In this document: in pieces, positions 1-15,432 of the stretch | Layout of the letters: the number at the start of each line of letters is the position of its first letter | Numbering within the stretch: the first letter of the stretch is position 1 | Assembly: GCF_040581485.1 (NCBI RefSeq) | Contig: NC_090129.1 | Coordinates: 26,480,764 to 26,544,763, forward strand | DNA from: Linepithema humile | Lineage: Eukaryota; Arthropoda; Insecta; Hymenoptera; Formicidae | Direction: 5' to 3' | DNA length: 64,000 nucleotides | Translations under genes and position numbers: made by a program | The notes under the pieces: model-generated | What the model was told of the DNA's origin: nothing | The model's database searches: none | The model's input: only the letters and a program-made list of their open reading frames with translations

Positions 1-1733
1 CGTGAATTCTAAAACTTCCGGGTTCCGGAAATTCTGTAATTATTATTTTTTTTTTATCTCTCTCACAAATTCCGAGGAATTTGGGTCGCAAAAATGTCCG
101 AAAACCTACTTTAGATAGAAAGATTCTTTGGACTTTTACATTTCATACAAGTTTAATCTATCAAAATGAAAAATGTTATACATTTCGATTAAAAGAAAAG
201 ACACACTTTATATTTCTCAAGATAAAATATTCTATTTTATAATATAAACTCTTTTATTATTAGAAAGTTCTATATTTCAATACTGATAATTTTTTAAAAT
301 AATGTTTTAAGAACGAAAATAATTTTTTAATGAAAAGAAATTTAATATACAATTATTACTTCTGATAAAATTTGATAATAATGATTGTTTCGTACAACAA
401 AATTTAACCTTCTTTTTTTGAAAAATTAACTGAAATTAATTAAAAGTGATTCTAAATTTTTCTATATTCATCACAATTATGAGATAAATTTATAATTAAT
501 TGTATTTTTTCCTTTATACTTGCACGTGTGATGTTACTAACTCAAGACTGCGCCGCCGCAATTTGCATAACTCTCGTCAAAGTTGCGTGGGACCCGTATT
601 GTTTACCGCTAGCTATACGCAATAACCTACAGTCTCGAAACAGAGCTCGTCCCAAAATTGTGTTGGAAATTTAGTGGGCCGTCCTGGGCTTTACGTATTT
701 ACCTTTGTATCATGAACATCATTATTTGCGGGTGTGTAGCTAATGATTTCCCAAATAAAAAGATGTCTTTGTTATTTCTCATTTTAATTTGTAAATATTT
801 AACAAATTAATAAGAAAATAGATCTTAATATTAAAAGCAAAAAGCTAAATCGTTAAAATTTATGTCAAAATTTCACGACTAATTGATAATAAATTAGTTG
901 CCAAACGTTACGATTATAGAAAAATGTCAATAATTACATAGGCATACATATACAGATAGAAAATGCAAAACGAAACTGGTAATTTTCGCAGGTCGTTACA
1001 AGATTGCTCAAATAAATTTGAGAGCGATCATGATGTCATAATTATATAAACATATAATTAAGATGTATTTATCCGCACTCGATTTAATTAACCGACTTGT
1101 GTATATCGCGAGAAGTTCTAATTAAACCTGTGGGGGTACATATCGATTACTAGAGTACAAACTCGCTGCCTGGATATAACAAAGGATAAAAGTGTACGAG
1201 CGAACCGGAAATACTTCGTCTTGCAGTGAGCGCATTATCCGCGCTCTCGCCTGTTAATTAAAACTTAACAGGATGCTGCAGCACGTACATCGTGTCGTAT
1301 TATGCGGCTCTACGTAATGGTGCACTTAGCCCGAAATAGATTCGCACGACGATGGAGGAGCGGGCATTAAGTGCAGGATTAACGCCTCACTTATTGGCAA
1401 ATGACACATTTATTACACATTCTTACGATTGCTATTTTTCATCTTTGCACTTGTTTATCTAAATTATTGAACTTTTTTCGTCTTTCTACTGTTTCTGTTA
1501 TCTAATGTAGTTGCCATATTTTTATAATGTATTTTATTAATCTTATTATCGGTATTTCTCTTCTCAAATATCTTGCAATGCCTTTCTGAACGTAATAAAC
1601 TAACAACAAAAATACATATTTTCGATTTTAATTGATCGATCTTGAATGCCCAATCAAAAGAAAGGTATATTAAAAAATTATTCATTTTTATGCTTTAGAA
1701 TCTGCTATATCATATTATTTGGCAAGTCTAAAA

Positions 1734-1821
1734 CTCTACTGCCATGCATTAAAATCTTATATTCTAGAATTCTTGATCATTTCTTTCTTTAAAACATAAG
1801 ATTCAATGCATCGCAGTAAAG
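1734..1821 (-). ncRNA. Pre-miRNA-like hairpin, candidate only
   Basis: Arms 1734-1765 and 1791-1821 are inverted repeats of about 31 bases around a 25-base loop. Read as minus-strand RNA, about 30 positions pair (including four G-U), with one G-G mismatch and one bulged base. Stem and loop sizes suit a Drosha/Dicer substrate. No known miRNA family is recognised. The orientation matches the host receptor gene. Confidence 0.35.
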
Positions 1822-2940
1822 CTCTCGACCTACTAAATGTTATGATATAAAATTCTAAGGCATAAAAATAAATAAAATATGCATTTTAACATTAATGTAG
1901 ACTTTATTTATTCTTACGTTATGTTCTAATAAAAATAAAATTTGTTGAAGTTAATCTAAATATAAGATTTACATGTGAGATATTTCTTTATATTATTTTG
2001 TTACTTACGTTGCAAGATTTTCAGATATCGTATAAATAATAATTCAGGTGGGACGGAAATAAAGTTTCATTCAAATAAGGAATCAAAAAAAATCTATTTG
2101 AGTAATGGCCGATTCTGACAGGAAGGAAGACCTCGTTTTACCGTTGTCAAAAGTGCTTTCGTGCGCACCTGCCGCAATTTATTTGCCCTAAATCCAAACA
2201 TTCCCCGTAACCTTTCGCGATGTCGCACAAGTTGACGATGTCGTCGCGGATTGAAGAAATGTTAGGATTTACGAGGAAAAGTACTCTCTTCAAGAGAAGC
2301 TATATGAATATGAAAGTTTTCATAAAAATTGATTCTCATAAAAAGTTGATCTCGGATTGGAAGTATGCATGTGATTTTATATTTCTCGTGTCTCTGCCAA
2401 TCTCACGTCCTCGTCATGGATCGTGAGAAAAAAGCAATCGAGTGAAAAAAATACTGACATTATCTTTGACAATAATCTTTTCTACTTGAGTAACACTGAA
2501 TTGTGTCATCTTTATTTTATTATTTTTTTTTTAATATTCTATATTACATATTTATTTTTTGTTTTATTTTTAGCATTTAATTTTATCTTGCATTTTCTAC
2601 TTTAAACGCCTTTAATTTTATTTTAGGAACTTATACAATTATGTGGTTATTTAATTAAAATAGATTTATTTGTTAACTTAAGTGCTCGAATTATTTATAT
2701 GCCGCTGTAATTAACATATTTGATTATCTAAACAAACAAGTCAATAAATTCGATGTTTATTCGAATGCAGTCATTTTATTCGATATATAAACAAGTTTTT
2801 AAGCGGAATAATCTTTTCTCATTTTATTATATTCTTAAAAACGAGGAAAAATAACATTTTCTCTCTTTCTTGTTTCCCATTTATTCTGTGAACTTAGAAG
2901 AAATTTCCTTCTCTTTTGCGAGTAATTTAACTTTCTAGAA

Positions 2941-2954
2941 TCCCCCCCCCCCCC
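2941..2954. repeat. Homopolymeric C tract
   Basis: A run of about 13 C residues in AT-rich DNA; on the minus strand it is a G run. Length is likely to vary between individuals. Confidence 0.9.
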
Positions 2955-5900
2955 GCCTGGTTAAAAGATCTCTCATATATGACAACTACCGGATGTCAGA
3001 TCTCTGAAGGCTGTAATACACTCTTTTCAGTCTGTCTATCACTCATGAATATTCGTTTTCATCAACAATAAAAAAAAAAAAAATAATGATGAAAAAGAGG
3101 AAACAACTTCGACTCTTTTGGCGATCGGCCAGAAAAGACCGAACTTTACGGAGATCGATCGCAAAACTGTTGCACCCATTTAGAAAAATAAAAGCAAAAA
3201 ATTCTCTTCAATATCTGTCTGAATGATAAATATTCTTTTTTTCATTATTAAAATATAGTTGTAAGACGATAAACGAGGTATTCTTTTTCAATATAAAAAT
3301 TAAAATAATTAAAAATATGTTATCTAAAATATCTTACGTTAAGCATATTGTTAACAATCAATAATAAAATAAAATAATAATTATATACATTTTTTAATAT
3401 ACAAAAGTAATATATACAATGTATCTGTATGTGAGAAATTCAGATTTAATTTGAAAGAAATTAAGAGATAGTATCAAAATTTTCTCTATCTTGTTTATTT
3501 AATTTATAAGCTTTTAACGCGAAACCTGTTTAATCTGTTTTTTTTTGTTCTTTCTTTGCGGTTGAAAAAAATAAGTCGTGTGACATAAGCGCGATCACGA
3601 AAACGGAAGAGAAGCGGTGTTTCGTGGTGTGACAAAATTGCCGGTTTTAAGCTGCCGCGGCTGTCACGATCTTTCGTGGAAATCATTTTGCGAAGGGAAT
3701 TGCATGTTGCTGCTCGCGCAACATGCTGCTGCCGTTATCCGCTTTATCAAGATGCAGGCACGTAGAAAATGGCATTTTAGCTATCGCCGATAACGCGATA
3801 ACGCGCGCACCTTTAACGAAAATGGCTTCGCCGCCGAGCTCTAGCCTTTAGAGACTAAGACTTTAGTATAACATTTTGCACTTTTACGTACGTAAAAACG
3901 TAAAACAAATATGGGAAAAACTATTATATTGATTTATCTAGCATATGATATTAATATATTTTTATAATTTTAATTAATTTTTTTACAATTACTTTATTAA
4001 TTTAATCCTATTTAATATCATATTAGTTATTGTTTCCGATATTTATTTTTTTTTATTAAGTTATCTCTCGATTTTTTAATAGACAATTCTTAAAGTATAA
4101 AAAACGTTCAAAAGAATATAAGAAAAAATATGTTTAATTTGCCGACATAAATATTTCGTTCTTTTGCGAAGAAAATCTTGTACACAACACTGTGTAGCCT
4201 TGACCTAAGAGAGAGCATCAGTCTCGCTTGGAAGCTGCCGAAGTTTCGAGAAGCGAAGTAACGAAGTGAACGTGCTCGTTGAAATTCCGGTCGGGCCGTC
4301 ACCGTCGGCCCACAGTTTTGTGCTACTTTCGGGTCGAGAAATTTATCGAGGATCAAGAGAGGAGTGAGAAGGGAGATATTTGCTGAATAATAGATGCTGG
4401 CTGCGTCTTATTACGCTATTATTTACCGTCGGTTCGTTAAGAGACACATATGACTTCGCTAAACTTTCTTCGTAGATCCCTAAGTTTGATGCCATTTGCA
4501 TAATTAGAATAGAAAAACATTTTATATACCTAGTAGTTAGAGGTAATATATAATTAATATCATAATTGTGAAGTATCTATCTAACTCAAGAGCACCGGAC
4601 AATTTGTTCACGACTAGAGTATAGACAAAAGTCTTTTCTAATGGAACGTAATGCAAAAAGTATTTACAAAGTCAGAATTGTATTTATGAAACTGAAGTGC
4701 ATATTGTTTTAACAGATAGGTGCAAGTGTGTTACACATCGATTTTTTACGTGACACCAAGAAAAGATGGAGAAATCGAGGCGTGATACGAAAGACTGCTG
4801 CACAAAAAAGAAACACTCTTGCTCGCACGAGGGTCCACGGAATATAATGGAAAAGTACTTATATCGAATAAAGTGGAGAGAATCGATGCCGGAGACTTGT
4901 TTCCATTCTTCAACCGCTTCTTCTTCGGAAGGTTCCTTGTGATATACATGAACTTGCTTTATATCGCTAAATTTTTATTTCAATTCTTTAATACTTAACA
5001 TTTAATTTGTATAATAATTAAATAACAAGAGAAATATGAAAGATGAGAGAAAAGACTAATTAACAAGAGATGATTTTTTCTGTCGGGATATACGAATCAG
5101 TTAACATTAAAGTGCAACTATGTTATTTCTTTCTCTTTTTATCACAACTCTTTAAAAGTGTTAAAAATCCTCTGTGTGCAATATTTAATTTTTATTGCTA
5201 AATAACATTGGAGACTGTTGTGTGCTTTTTGAAAAGTTTATCGCGCAGTGGAAGTTAAGGCTGTCGCCATAAATAACAGCTTCCTTCTTGCCTCATATAT
5301 TTTTCGGAGACTTCTGCATCTCCGAAACTTCGTATTTCTCGCTTCTTTCATTTTTTATTCTCTTTCTCTAGCGCTTTTTCCGGTTAAGTGATCCTGGCGC
5401 CTGAATTCTTCATATTTTTAGAAAAAAATTTACGAGCAAATTAAAATTACGATATTATTTTTTATTTGTTTTAAATAAAAAAATTACAGGATTTTTTATA
5501 AAGAGATAAATATGTGACGAGATAATATATAAAATTATGTATACGTGCATGACAAGAAAGTTGAGTTAAAAAGTATATAACGTGAAGATTCCTCCCCAAG
5601 GCGTCTCCCCCAGAGATGTATTACGTAATCGTTGCACGTTTATACATATATTTTTAACTATTTCAAAATATTATGAATACTACGAATTCTTCTGCAGCGG
5701 GAGCTTCGGGAATTCCAAATTCAACATGAGACGTGTATTAATTTATATGATCCATTAATTTCTACAAATGTCTTGATGTATAAATTTATACCAAATTGCT
5801 TTGATAATAAATCATACTGCTAAAATAATTATTTTAATATTGAAATTAATTTTATATTCTTTGTTTTCTCTATTTTTTCACATTCTTATACTTTATATCC

Positions 5901-8647
5901 TTACATTTTTCATTTTCTTTTATGTTTTTTTCCATTTTATGTGTGAAATATAAAATTAATTTCCAACAGAATTTTAATTTAAAGCTAAATTATCGAGATA
6001 ATTTTAATTATCGAGATATTTAAAATAAATGATGATATGGAAAATAAAGAGAAACTGAAATTTTTACCACCAAGAAATTGCATCTCGGCCAACTAAAAAA
6101 CTCAATTATTTTAGAAGCACCCAATATAATTACAGTTTATTTTATTAACGGGCCGTATAGCACACTCTTTTCCGACGGCAAATATTATACTTCAAGGGAG
6201 GAATCCCTGCAAAAACTTGTAATTTTATTTGCAGATGTAATTTTGCTGTGTATCGTCAGTCGCCACGCCACCGGAAGTGCGTGTTTCTGATTACATTATC
6301 TCTGATGGCGGCCTACATCAATAAAATCAGTTAAATTCTGATACTCTTATTTACTCGGTTAATGAAACAGAGTAGAAACGGTTTTTCAACGGGAGAGTTG
6401 GTAATATTTATTTATGTGATTTTTTCCGCATTTTCTTTACTTCTTTTTATTTATTTCTATTCTTACTTTTTTAAATCGCAGCATAAGCTGCGACACACAG
6501 GGTCAATCACGTAAATGGTTTGTTCGTTGAGAGTAAGGAAAATTTAAATAAAGAACATAAAAATTTGTACATAATTTACGCATAAATATATATATACACA
6601 CTAAAATAAATGATAAACTAATACATTAAAAAGAAATTAATTAATTAACTATCGTGGGATTTAATCAAAATTTTTATCATAAGGCTTTCAATTTAAATAG
6701 TCTTAATTTCAAGGGATTCGTCCATTAAATAAATCCGTCGTTACCGGCAGCTCACTTGAAATCTATGCTGCTCGCGTAGAATGAAAATTACTTTCGGGAC
6801 GGTGGCACGATGTTATATAGTGAGTAGTACTGCAGCTTCGACGATTGTGTACACTGTGTACACTCGTGTGTTTACGGCCGTTTCGCACCACCGAATGTAC
6901 CACGGCGACTGCATGAGAATGGGTTGACCGCAGCGACAAAGAGAGATGCGACACGGTCGATGCACCGCTTTCGTTTCATTTCAACCGTTACCACAATAAG
7001 GAGACATGTTATAGCAATTATAGCCACAGGTTTCGCTTCTAACAACAACCTTTTACTTTATTGTATAAGTGTATATGAAAATAAACCGTGAAAATGAGAG
7101 ACTCAACAGAAAAATCTCTCAACAGAGAAGTTATAAATGCATTACGAATTCAATTGCGGTCTTCGACTCCATAGAATTTTCAATTGTCTAGGATTTTTAA
7201 CCCCAATCACGACAAGCGCGGATTTGAAAAAGTTAATTCGAGTTGTCAACGAGACCATTTTTCCCTCTTTTTCTTCTCTTTTCGATGCTACATTTTCTCT
7301 GTGAAATTGGTCGCGGCTTATGCAGCTTTCACGAGACTTTCCGTATTGCGCAACACGATCTGGCACCGTGATTTTGCAGCACAGCGGTTCTCGAATGTCG
7401 CATGATTGTCGCGTAGTTACGCGAACCGATACTACTCGGATGTGAAAACGTAAATGAAGCATTTGATTCACCGCTTAATTGACAAATTTTCTATTTCAAT
7501 AATCTACGGAGTAGAGGATTTTAAGCTAAGTTTAAGATAAGTTTGTGTATATTAATATTCTTTTATTCAATCTTGCACATTTATTCAATCTCGCCATGAC
7601 ATATTAGACGATAATACTAATTAAATTGTTAAGTTTATATACTAGCATCGTGATAATTAACGAGCTTATTTGCAAATAATACTTTTAAAAAACGAAAGTT
7701 ACATATTACAAAGTAAAGTTTTATATTGCAGCATTTTTATTGTTTCATTAGTTTTTTTTTTTAAAGCAACTGAAAATATACTAATTACTAATTTATTGGA
7801 ATATTTCGCGCACGTATCGATTGAATACGTGCCGTTCGATTGCATGGCGGGCATTTGCGGCTAAGAGCAGGGCTTTCGATCCTCGGCAACCAACGGCGTT
7901 TCGCTGACCGCAAACACTGCAAGCTGCAGCTTAGAGCTGCTGCGCCGCTGCAATTCGGGACACGGCTCTCGTTCACACCGTTATTAACGGAGTTCTATTT
8001 GCTCCGCTGTCACTCGGATTTCTTTCATCGACCTCTCAACTTCGTGACTGACGTATAAAATAAGTGCGCGCATCTGCTGTTATTGCGCAAGTAATCGATA
8101 TTATATACATATATTATAATATTCTACGATTATGCAGGGTGTCTCAAACTCGCGGACATTTTTTTAATGACACTTCCTCTGATCACTTTGGAATCGATTT
8201 ATTCTCATTGTCAGTGGAAATATTATAATATTACTTGACAAATCGTAAACGTAATGCAGAATAGTAAGGGATTATCCGCTAATATGTGATTATATATAGC
8301 ACGTGAAAGAAACCTGACAAGTTCTAATAGGAAATCCCGCTCAACTTCGAAGAAAAAATCGATCAAGTATACCGCGAATTGCGAGAGATAAATTCTGATT
8401 TATTAAAATATTCCACGCGAAGATTTAATATGCATAAGTATTCAAATGAAATTGGCTACTTTTAAATAATCACGGCTTACCAATTTATACATAATCGATG
8501 CAAATGAAATCACATGCGGCAAAAAATACCGCTTAACTGCAATTTTTCGAATACTTTCATCTGCTTTCTATCGCAATCTCTCTATCATTTTTAAATTGTA
8601 AATTGCCAAAGACCCATATACATATGTATAATGAATTATAGAAATGG

Positions 8648-8693
8648 CATGCCTAATTTAATTTAAACTGTATGCCAAATTAAATTCGGCATG
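8648..8693. repeat. Short inverted repeat (17-bp arms, 12-bp loop)
   Basis: CATGCCTAATTTAATTT is followed by AAATTAAATTCGGCATG, with one mismatch in 17. The stem is shorter than a typical pre-miRNA and does not extend cleanly outward. Confidence 0.7.
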
Positions 8694-11600
8694 TGGTTGC
8701 CATAGTTAATCACGTATATCAGTCTGTGATAATTAGCGCAATGATACTATTTTACGTGGAGATATTTGGTAATTGGCATAGTAGCTATAATTACCATAAA
8801 TGCGGTAACTCAAATTTTGATTGTTTATGCAATATTGATAGGCTAATTAATCGCACGATTCAACCAAATCATGTTGTGCATTTCTGTACATATCATGATA
8901 GTAACATTGCAATGATGATACACAAGCATGTAATAACAAAATAAAAATAATGATAAAATTACACACTGACACTGATAATGATATGTAGCTGCAAATAAAA
9001 TAAAATTTGGAAACAGTAATGAATAAAGCAATTCTTGAATAATAATTTAAATAAATATTAATTTAAGATAGATAGATGGATTGGAGATGTAAGTTGTTCC
9101 ATTTCGAAAAATCAATTTAGCGTTTCGAGATAAAGAGCTGAAGCAAAATTCCCAATGATACTATTAACGTCCTACAATCTGACTTGACAATAACAATCAG
9201 AGTCGTCGAGGAAATTCCGGCGACGAGTTTCTCGTTCACCGCAAAGCAAATTGTCTACCGCGGTTGTTGCGTCGCGATCAAGCTGTGATATCGTTCGCCG
9301 TGTCGCCGTAATCACGGCGGTGACCATAGAGGCCTAATGGATCTTTTGATCATTGCCGTTGGACACGTGACCTGCAAACCACGCCGCGGCGTTGCACTGC
9401 ACGCGAAATTCAATAGCACCACGATTGATCGATTCACGAGAGGACATTGAGGTAATTACGGCATGTGGACGTACAAAATGCCATAAAAAAAAGTATTCTG
9501 AAATTCTCGAAAAGTGAGAAAAATGCATGACCTAGATATACGTTATTTTTCTTTTAGATATTAAAAGTATGCAAAGTTTTGAAAAATTATAATTTTGGTT
9601 CAGATTAAATGTCGTAAATTAAATCTCTAAACTAAATTATTGAAAATAATATTCAATTGTTGGAATTATTGTAGTAAAAAATAAATAATGTCAATACATA
9701 ATCGCACTGCATTATCTTTGCAGATTTTAGTAATAGCTAAAGATTTTTTCAAAATCTCTAGCTATTACTTGTATGAGTCACCCTCGAATTGTTCAAGAGC
9801 TCTGAAATATATACACTTAAAAACGTTTCCGTTGCAAATTCCGTGCAATTTCGAGTTTGATACTAAAAAATTGTTAAAATGGTTCAAAAGGTCCGTTTCA
9901 GATTCAATATGAATAAATCCGCTTACTGACGTCGAATTTTTGATGATAGCCTCTCAAGCTCGTTAAATTCTACTTGCTTTGAGAAAACCATCTGACCATG
10001 TAAAAGTCGGCTCCCACCACGCAAATCTCTTATATCTCACATTATGTTTCACCTGTCGTCAGCATGTTGGAAAACGACATTGCGTGTCCCGATGGCCGAG
10101 GGATGGCCCTCGGGCTTTCTTTTCCCTTTATCTCTTTTCCACGCCGAGCTTTCACTATAATATCGTAAATGGTGACGAATGAACGTCACGCAACGATCAA
10201 CGATGTACATATATACGACGATAAAGAAGAAAAACGAGTATCGTTTCCGTTTTCGCGATGAGAAATTATGACCCCAAATCGGTTTTGTTCGTGAGACATT
10301 TTGGTTTTCCAAAAATCGAAATAATTATCAGTAGCACGATCCGCATTCACAGATAAATCTCAATTGTTTCAATCAAACACCTTTCGCGCGACGAAAGCAC
10401 GTTTCAAGTTTTTTGTCCGTAATTGAAAAACGTGAACCTTACATTTTATACATTATTTCCAATTAAGCCTATAGACTAGAGTAATCGTTGGAGGCACATT
10501 AGATGTAAATAAATCATTTTGATAAGTCATCCAGATAAGTCATCTCGATCAAACACTCTTTATGAGGAAAATCACATTTGGGATTTACGTTCATAATTCA
10601 GTAAGCTCGTAACTATACGCATTATTTCTGGAACACCCGCAATAGCGACGTTGTGGCTCTCCGGAAATCAATACACGCACGCCTGTGCGTGTGTGCGTTT
10701 TATTGATGTGTGCAACTCTAATTCATTATGATTAATGTTATACGGATTCTTTCAAATTTGATTTATTTGTGTAATCCATTTTTTCTTAGCGAAATTAAAT
10801 TTCCTTTTCTAAATTCTATCTTTCGATATTTGAGAAAATATCATTTATTGTGCAAAAATTATTTTCCATCACACTTGTCTCTTAAAATCAAATGTTCTCA
10901 ATTTTCGCATCTTTATATCTGAGAGAATTGTTCGAATGTTCTATTTCCGATGGACTACCCTGTACGTACATTGTTCAAATGAGAACGCTAGGACATAGTT
11001 TTGCTTTCAGTTCCTACTCGCTCGTTCTCGTGGAGAATTGCCGAAATGGCGTGCATTGCGAAATTATCTGGCCGAGGGAATAATGACGTCGGTTAGGATG
11101 CGATATAGCGCTCGATATTGCGAAGAATAGGCGGCTTCTTGCCTCGGGGCTGGGTTTTGCGGATCCTGCTGAAGCGATGAACAATCCATGAATCACCGCC
11201 ATCAACATCGCGAACGGGATATTCGCACAGAACCGTCGTTTATATCCAGTCCTTTGTCGATACGAAACGCACGAAATTCCTTTCGAATATCACGAGCATT
11301 CGAGTTATTTAATTATTTTTATTAAGCACTAGGTGAATTTTGCAATTCCACACATATCCAATTATTAATATTTTTGATATATAATAAAATTTATATTGCA
11401 TAACATTGTAAATCCAGATATAATATGTAACTATTAATATTTCAAATATATTCCATTACTTGAATTTCAAACATAAGATAAAATTATTGATTTCATTATT
11501 ACAATCATCATTGCAGTCAAGATTGGGAATTCTAAAACACTCTTGCACTCTACAACGACCAATAATTACGCAATTACTTGTTCTTTAATTTCTTTTCTCT

Positions 11601-14600
11601 TGATTATAAAATGCAAGATAATGACAGATAATATCGAGAGCGCACTTGTAACAGAAAATTGATTAACACAATGTGCAACGTGCAGATACTTTTACGGATT
11701 CTTTTTTGAGCAAGGGTCCATAAAATACGAAAACCGCATGTGTTTCTCTCGTTAACGAGTAGGTAGCAAACGTAACATCAATAGATTCGTTAACGAATCT
11801 GTGAAAACGTTATCCGTGGAATGCACACATCCAAACGTTTTATTATCTCCAAATAACAAATAGAAATAAAATAAATAATAAGATGTAAACAATAAAATTA
11901 AATTAAAAAATATAACATAAATTTAAAATCGAATTAAAACCCATATGAAAACATATGTTTCATTGAATGAACGAATACTTTTTTAAAATGTTTATAATGT
12001 TTTGTTGAAACAAACGAAATAGCAGTAATTGCGGTTAAACAAATATTAACGGTGACTCTTTTGCAAAATTAATTTGTCAAAGAAATGACGAACAACAGAA
12101 CGAATAGGACGATATTGTGAATGCGAATTTAAATTCTACTTTTAAAGAATTAAACGTCGAAAATCCGAAGGAAAGAGAGAGGTTGAAAAAACCTGAAAAC
12201 TTCCGCTATTTTGCACGACGCGCAAAACGTCCGAAACTTGGTCCTAAAAACTTTATCACGGACACTCCATGCCTTCGAGACAATGAATAAAATAGGACCG
12301 AAAAGAACGGCATGAAGAAACGTCCCGGGAAATCAGCTGCCGAAAAGTTACTGCTGCCATTTTCCCGGACGACAAGTCAATGCTGAGATCGGAAGACTTT
12401 TTCTGTTATTTCACATTTCTACGAGAAGTTTCGACAGGAAGATCCTCGAAGGACTTCTGGAATGTTGACAGGGCGAAACGAATAAACTTTGCAAGAGCAT
12501 GAATAAAAAATTTGTGGGTTTCTCGGAGGATCGCCGAGAGAACTGTGATGAAGCGAGCCAAGTAGATAGACAGATATCGATGCACTGTTCCGTGTATCAA
12601 AGGGCTCCTTAGAGTATCGGGAAAGGAAGATGGAAGGGTGGATAGGGGGAGTGTCATTGATACGATACAGAAGGACTACGGCGGGAAATTCTGTCAAGAG
12701 TATCTTGATCTAAATTCTCAGATCTCAGGATCAGGGGGAAATCCGTTACTCCCCAGCAGGGATACACGGATTTCGATACACAGATATACGTCGGAATATA
12801 TAAAATGTATCAAATTATTATTTTACTAAAGCACGCATGGAATATATAATAATTTTTTTCAGTAAGTCGATTTAATTACAATAATAAATTTTATTTTATT
12901 TTCCTTCTATCAGATTTCTGATACTTGTAACTATTTGTGTAATTTATAATACAGCATGCATCTTAAGATTTGTATTATTTCAAGATTTATATTGTTTCTA
13001 GCTTTTCATTATTCACACTGGTTTTATGTAATTGTTTTTATTCGCTACTTTTATACAACTTTTATCTTCTCTTTAATAGGAAAATTATATGGAAATAGTG
13101 AGCTGTATTATAAACTGCGCATATGTTTTCTTCATGTTTCATCTCATTGACTTTTAAAAGACCGGATTAGGCCTAGCTGCGAACTTCAATCACCTTCATG
13201 CATTTAAATTGCCTGTCTGAGCAAGTTCACATTCGCTAACACATGTTCTGTGTTTGCTACGTATACAGAAATCTGATGTAGCGAGGATTTACAAATCAGT
13301 GCAGTTTCGGTCCGATGTTGGCTATATACGTTTCGATGTTCGCGGAATACTGCATATACTGTACTTGTACGTAACGATGAGCTTTCTCAAGACAACAAGG
13401 AAACAAATGTTGGAGAATGGGAAATAATGCGGAATTAGACCACGAATTTTTGAACCTTTGTTTTCCGAATGTTTTTCTTCGATGTAGATGGCAATTTGCC
13501 TTCAATAAAAATGTCTAATTAATAGTTACCTATTATTTTTGCAGTGATCAGCAATAAATAATAAAATTAATTTAACAGGGAAAAAATAAAAGAATTCTAA
13601 CTAAATTTTGAGAGGTAAATATGAGAGGTTCTAGCTAAATTAATTCGTTAAAAACAATTCTAATTGTATTTGAGTCCTAAAAAAATATCTCTAGATTAAT
13701 AAATTAAAAATAATTCAATCTGCGTATTCTAAATTAAAGAAGTAATTCCAATGAAGCATCAAGAGAGAAAATTGAGCATATCTTACACTATATATCGAAA
13801 GATTTGAAAAAGAACCCCAAACATGCGTTACAATGAGAAACTGCTATTTTGTTGCATCATCATATTTCCGTCATATTGCGTCTGATCTCCGACATTAATT
13901 ACTTGGCGAAGCATACCTTCGTACCGAGAGTTGCTATCTCTCAAGTTTAATTGTACGAATAATTGGATGCCGTATATACGGCGTTGCGCAAAAGCTAATG
14001 ACAGTCGGAGGATTACGCCTAGATAGGACGAGTTCGATCACGAGAGAGTCAAAGCACTTCTCGACGAAGAGGAGAGTCTCTTCAACTGAAACTGGAAAAT
14101 TTTTCTCAAGGTGCAATTAGATTGCTCGTTAAAGCTTTACTTCTCGCAATCAATGCCAAGAGTTTTGCCGCGAATTTAGGAACGGGAGCGGAACTGGCAA
14201 TCAGTCGATCAGTAACGTATTAGATTTCCCAGAATTGTACTCGTTAGAGCAGATTGAAGTAGATGGCTCAAATGTTTAAAGTTTTAAAACATTTTATTTA
14301 GATATTTATTCTAATTCAAAAATTTAGAAATATTCTATTTGTTCTCATAATTTAATTCACAATCTTGCAAATTGTATTATTTGGAATTAATATGTTTAAA
14401 TTACCCACATAATTTCGAAATAAACGGAAATACTAGATATGTGCGAACAACAAACAAAATATTCTTCTCCTACATTCGTGCAAATATCACGTCGCGCAAT
14501 GTTTCTAAACGTTACAACATGCTACAAACGTGTTGTTGCACACATTCGCAAACCGAATGTGGCTTTCCAGCTCGCCGGTCGCGATCGATTTTGTGAAATT

Positions 14601-14816
14601 TACGGCGCGTTCCCGCAAAAGCGAGACGCAAAGTTGATACTCGTCTTCCAACGCGACACAGAGCGATATCAGTTTTGGCACCGCGTCCAGAACCGGTCCA
14701 GATTGAAATCGTCAGCAAACAAGACACAATCCCGCTCGAAGATTGCAGCTTGCGATGCAATTTGAAACGTCAGAATCGTTCGGTGTAAATTTGATGTACT
14801 GCTCAGCGTTATTCTC

Positions 14817-15145
14817 ACGTCAAGTTAAATACGATATCGCAACAGTATTGACATCATAATTTCTTGATACTTTGGTTGTCACATTGCGCGTATATAAATA
14901 ACGCTTTTATAGAATAATGAAATTTGACATAAAATCAAATTCAAAATGAAATTGGAGTGAGGAAGTTGAATCGAATGGAAATTTCGTGTTATTCTCGAAT
15001 TGACGCGCTGACAAACGTAATTTTGACGTCAAGTTAAGTGCAATACCGCAACGATTTTGATATAATTTCTCTGATTATCACGTCACGTATATGTATAGAT
15101 AAATATGTGTTTGTTAATATATAATGAAATTTGACTTTAATTAAA
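14817..15145 (+). repeat. Diverged direct duplication, period about 209 bp
   Basis: The unit starting ACGTCAAGTTAA at 14817 recurs at 15026. Both copies continue with a CGCAAC-like block, a GTCACxxxxCGTATAT-like block and an ATAATGAAATTTGAC block in the same order, with small indels. Confidence 0.75.
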
Positions 15146-15432
15146 TATTATATTTAACTTAAATCAAATCAATAAAATTACAACAGAGAAGAATTTAAAT
15201 TCGCCGTGGTCAGCAAAAGTCAAAGGACCGTCAGAACTTCGTCAAATCCACGACACGCAAAATGTTATTCTTAAATAAAAAGGAATATTTTAATCTAATT
15301 TTTGCTCAACTATTTTGTTTTATCATTGATAAATAAGTAATGTAAAACCTATATTTACGTAAGCTTCTTTTCATTTGAAATCAACGTTTCATTAACCTCG
15401 GCTTCGTTTTAAAGTTCGAGTGGCTGCTTGGG

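Noticed and set aside
8135..8160. CAGGGTGTCTC resembling a transposon terminus
   Set aside because: No matching inverted terminus was found nearby.
12406..12697. Two overlapping minus-strand ORFs of 83 and 92 codons, considered as the missing receptor exon
   Set aside because: Neither frame carries TM6/TM7 motifs such as CWxPF or NPxxY.
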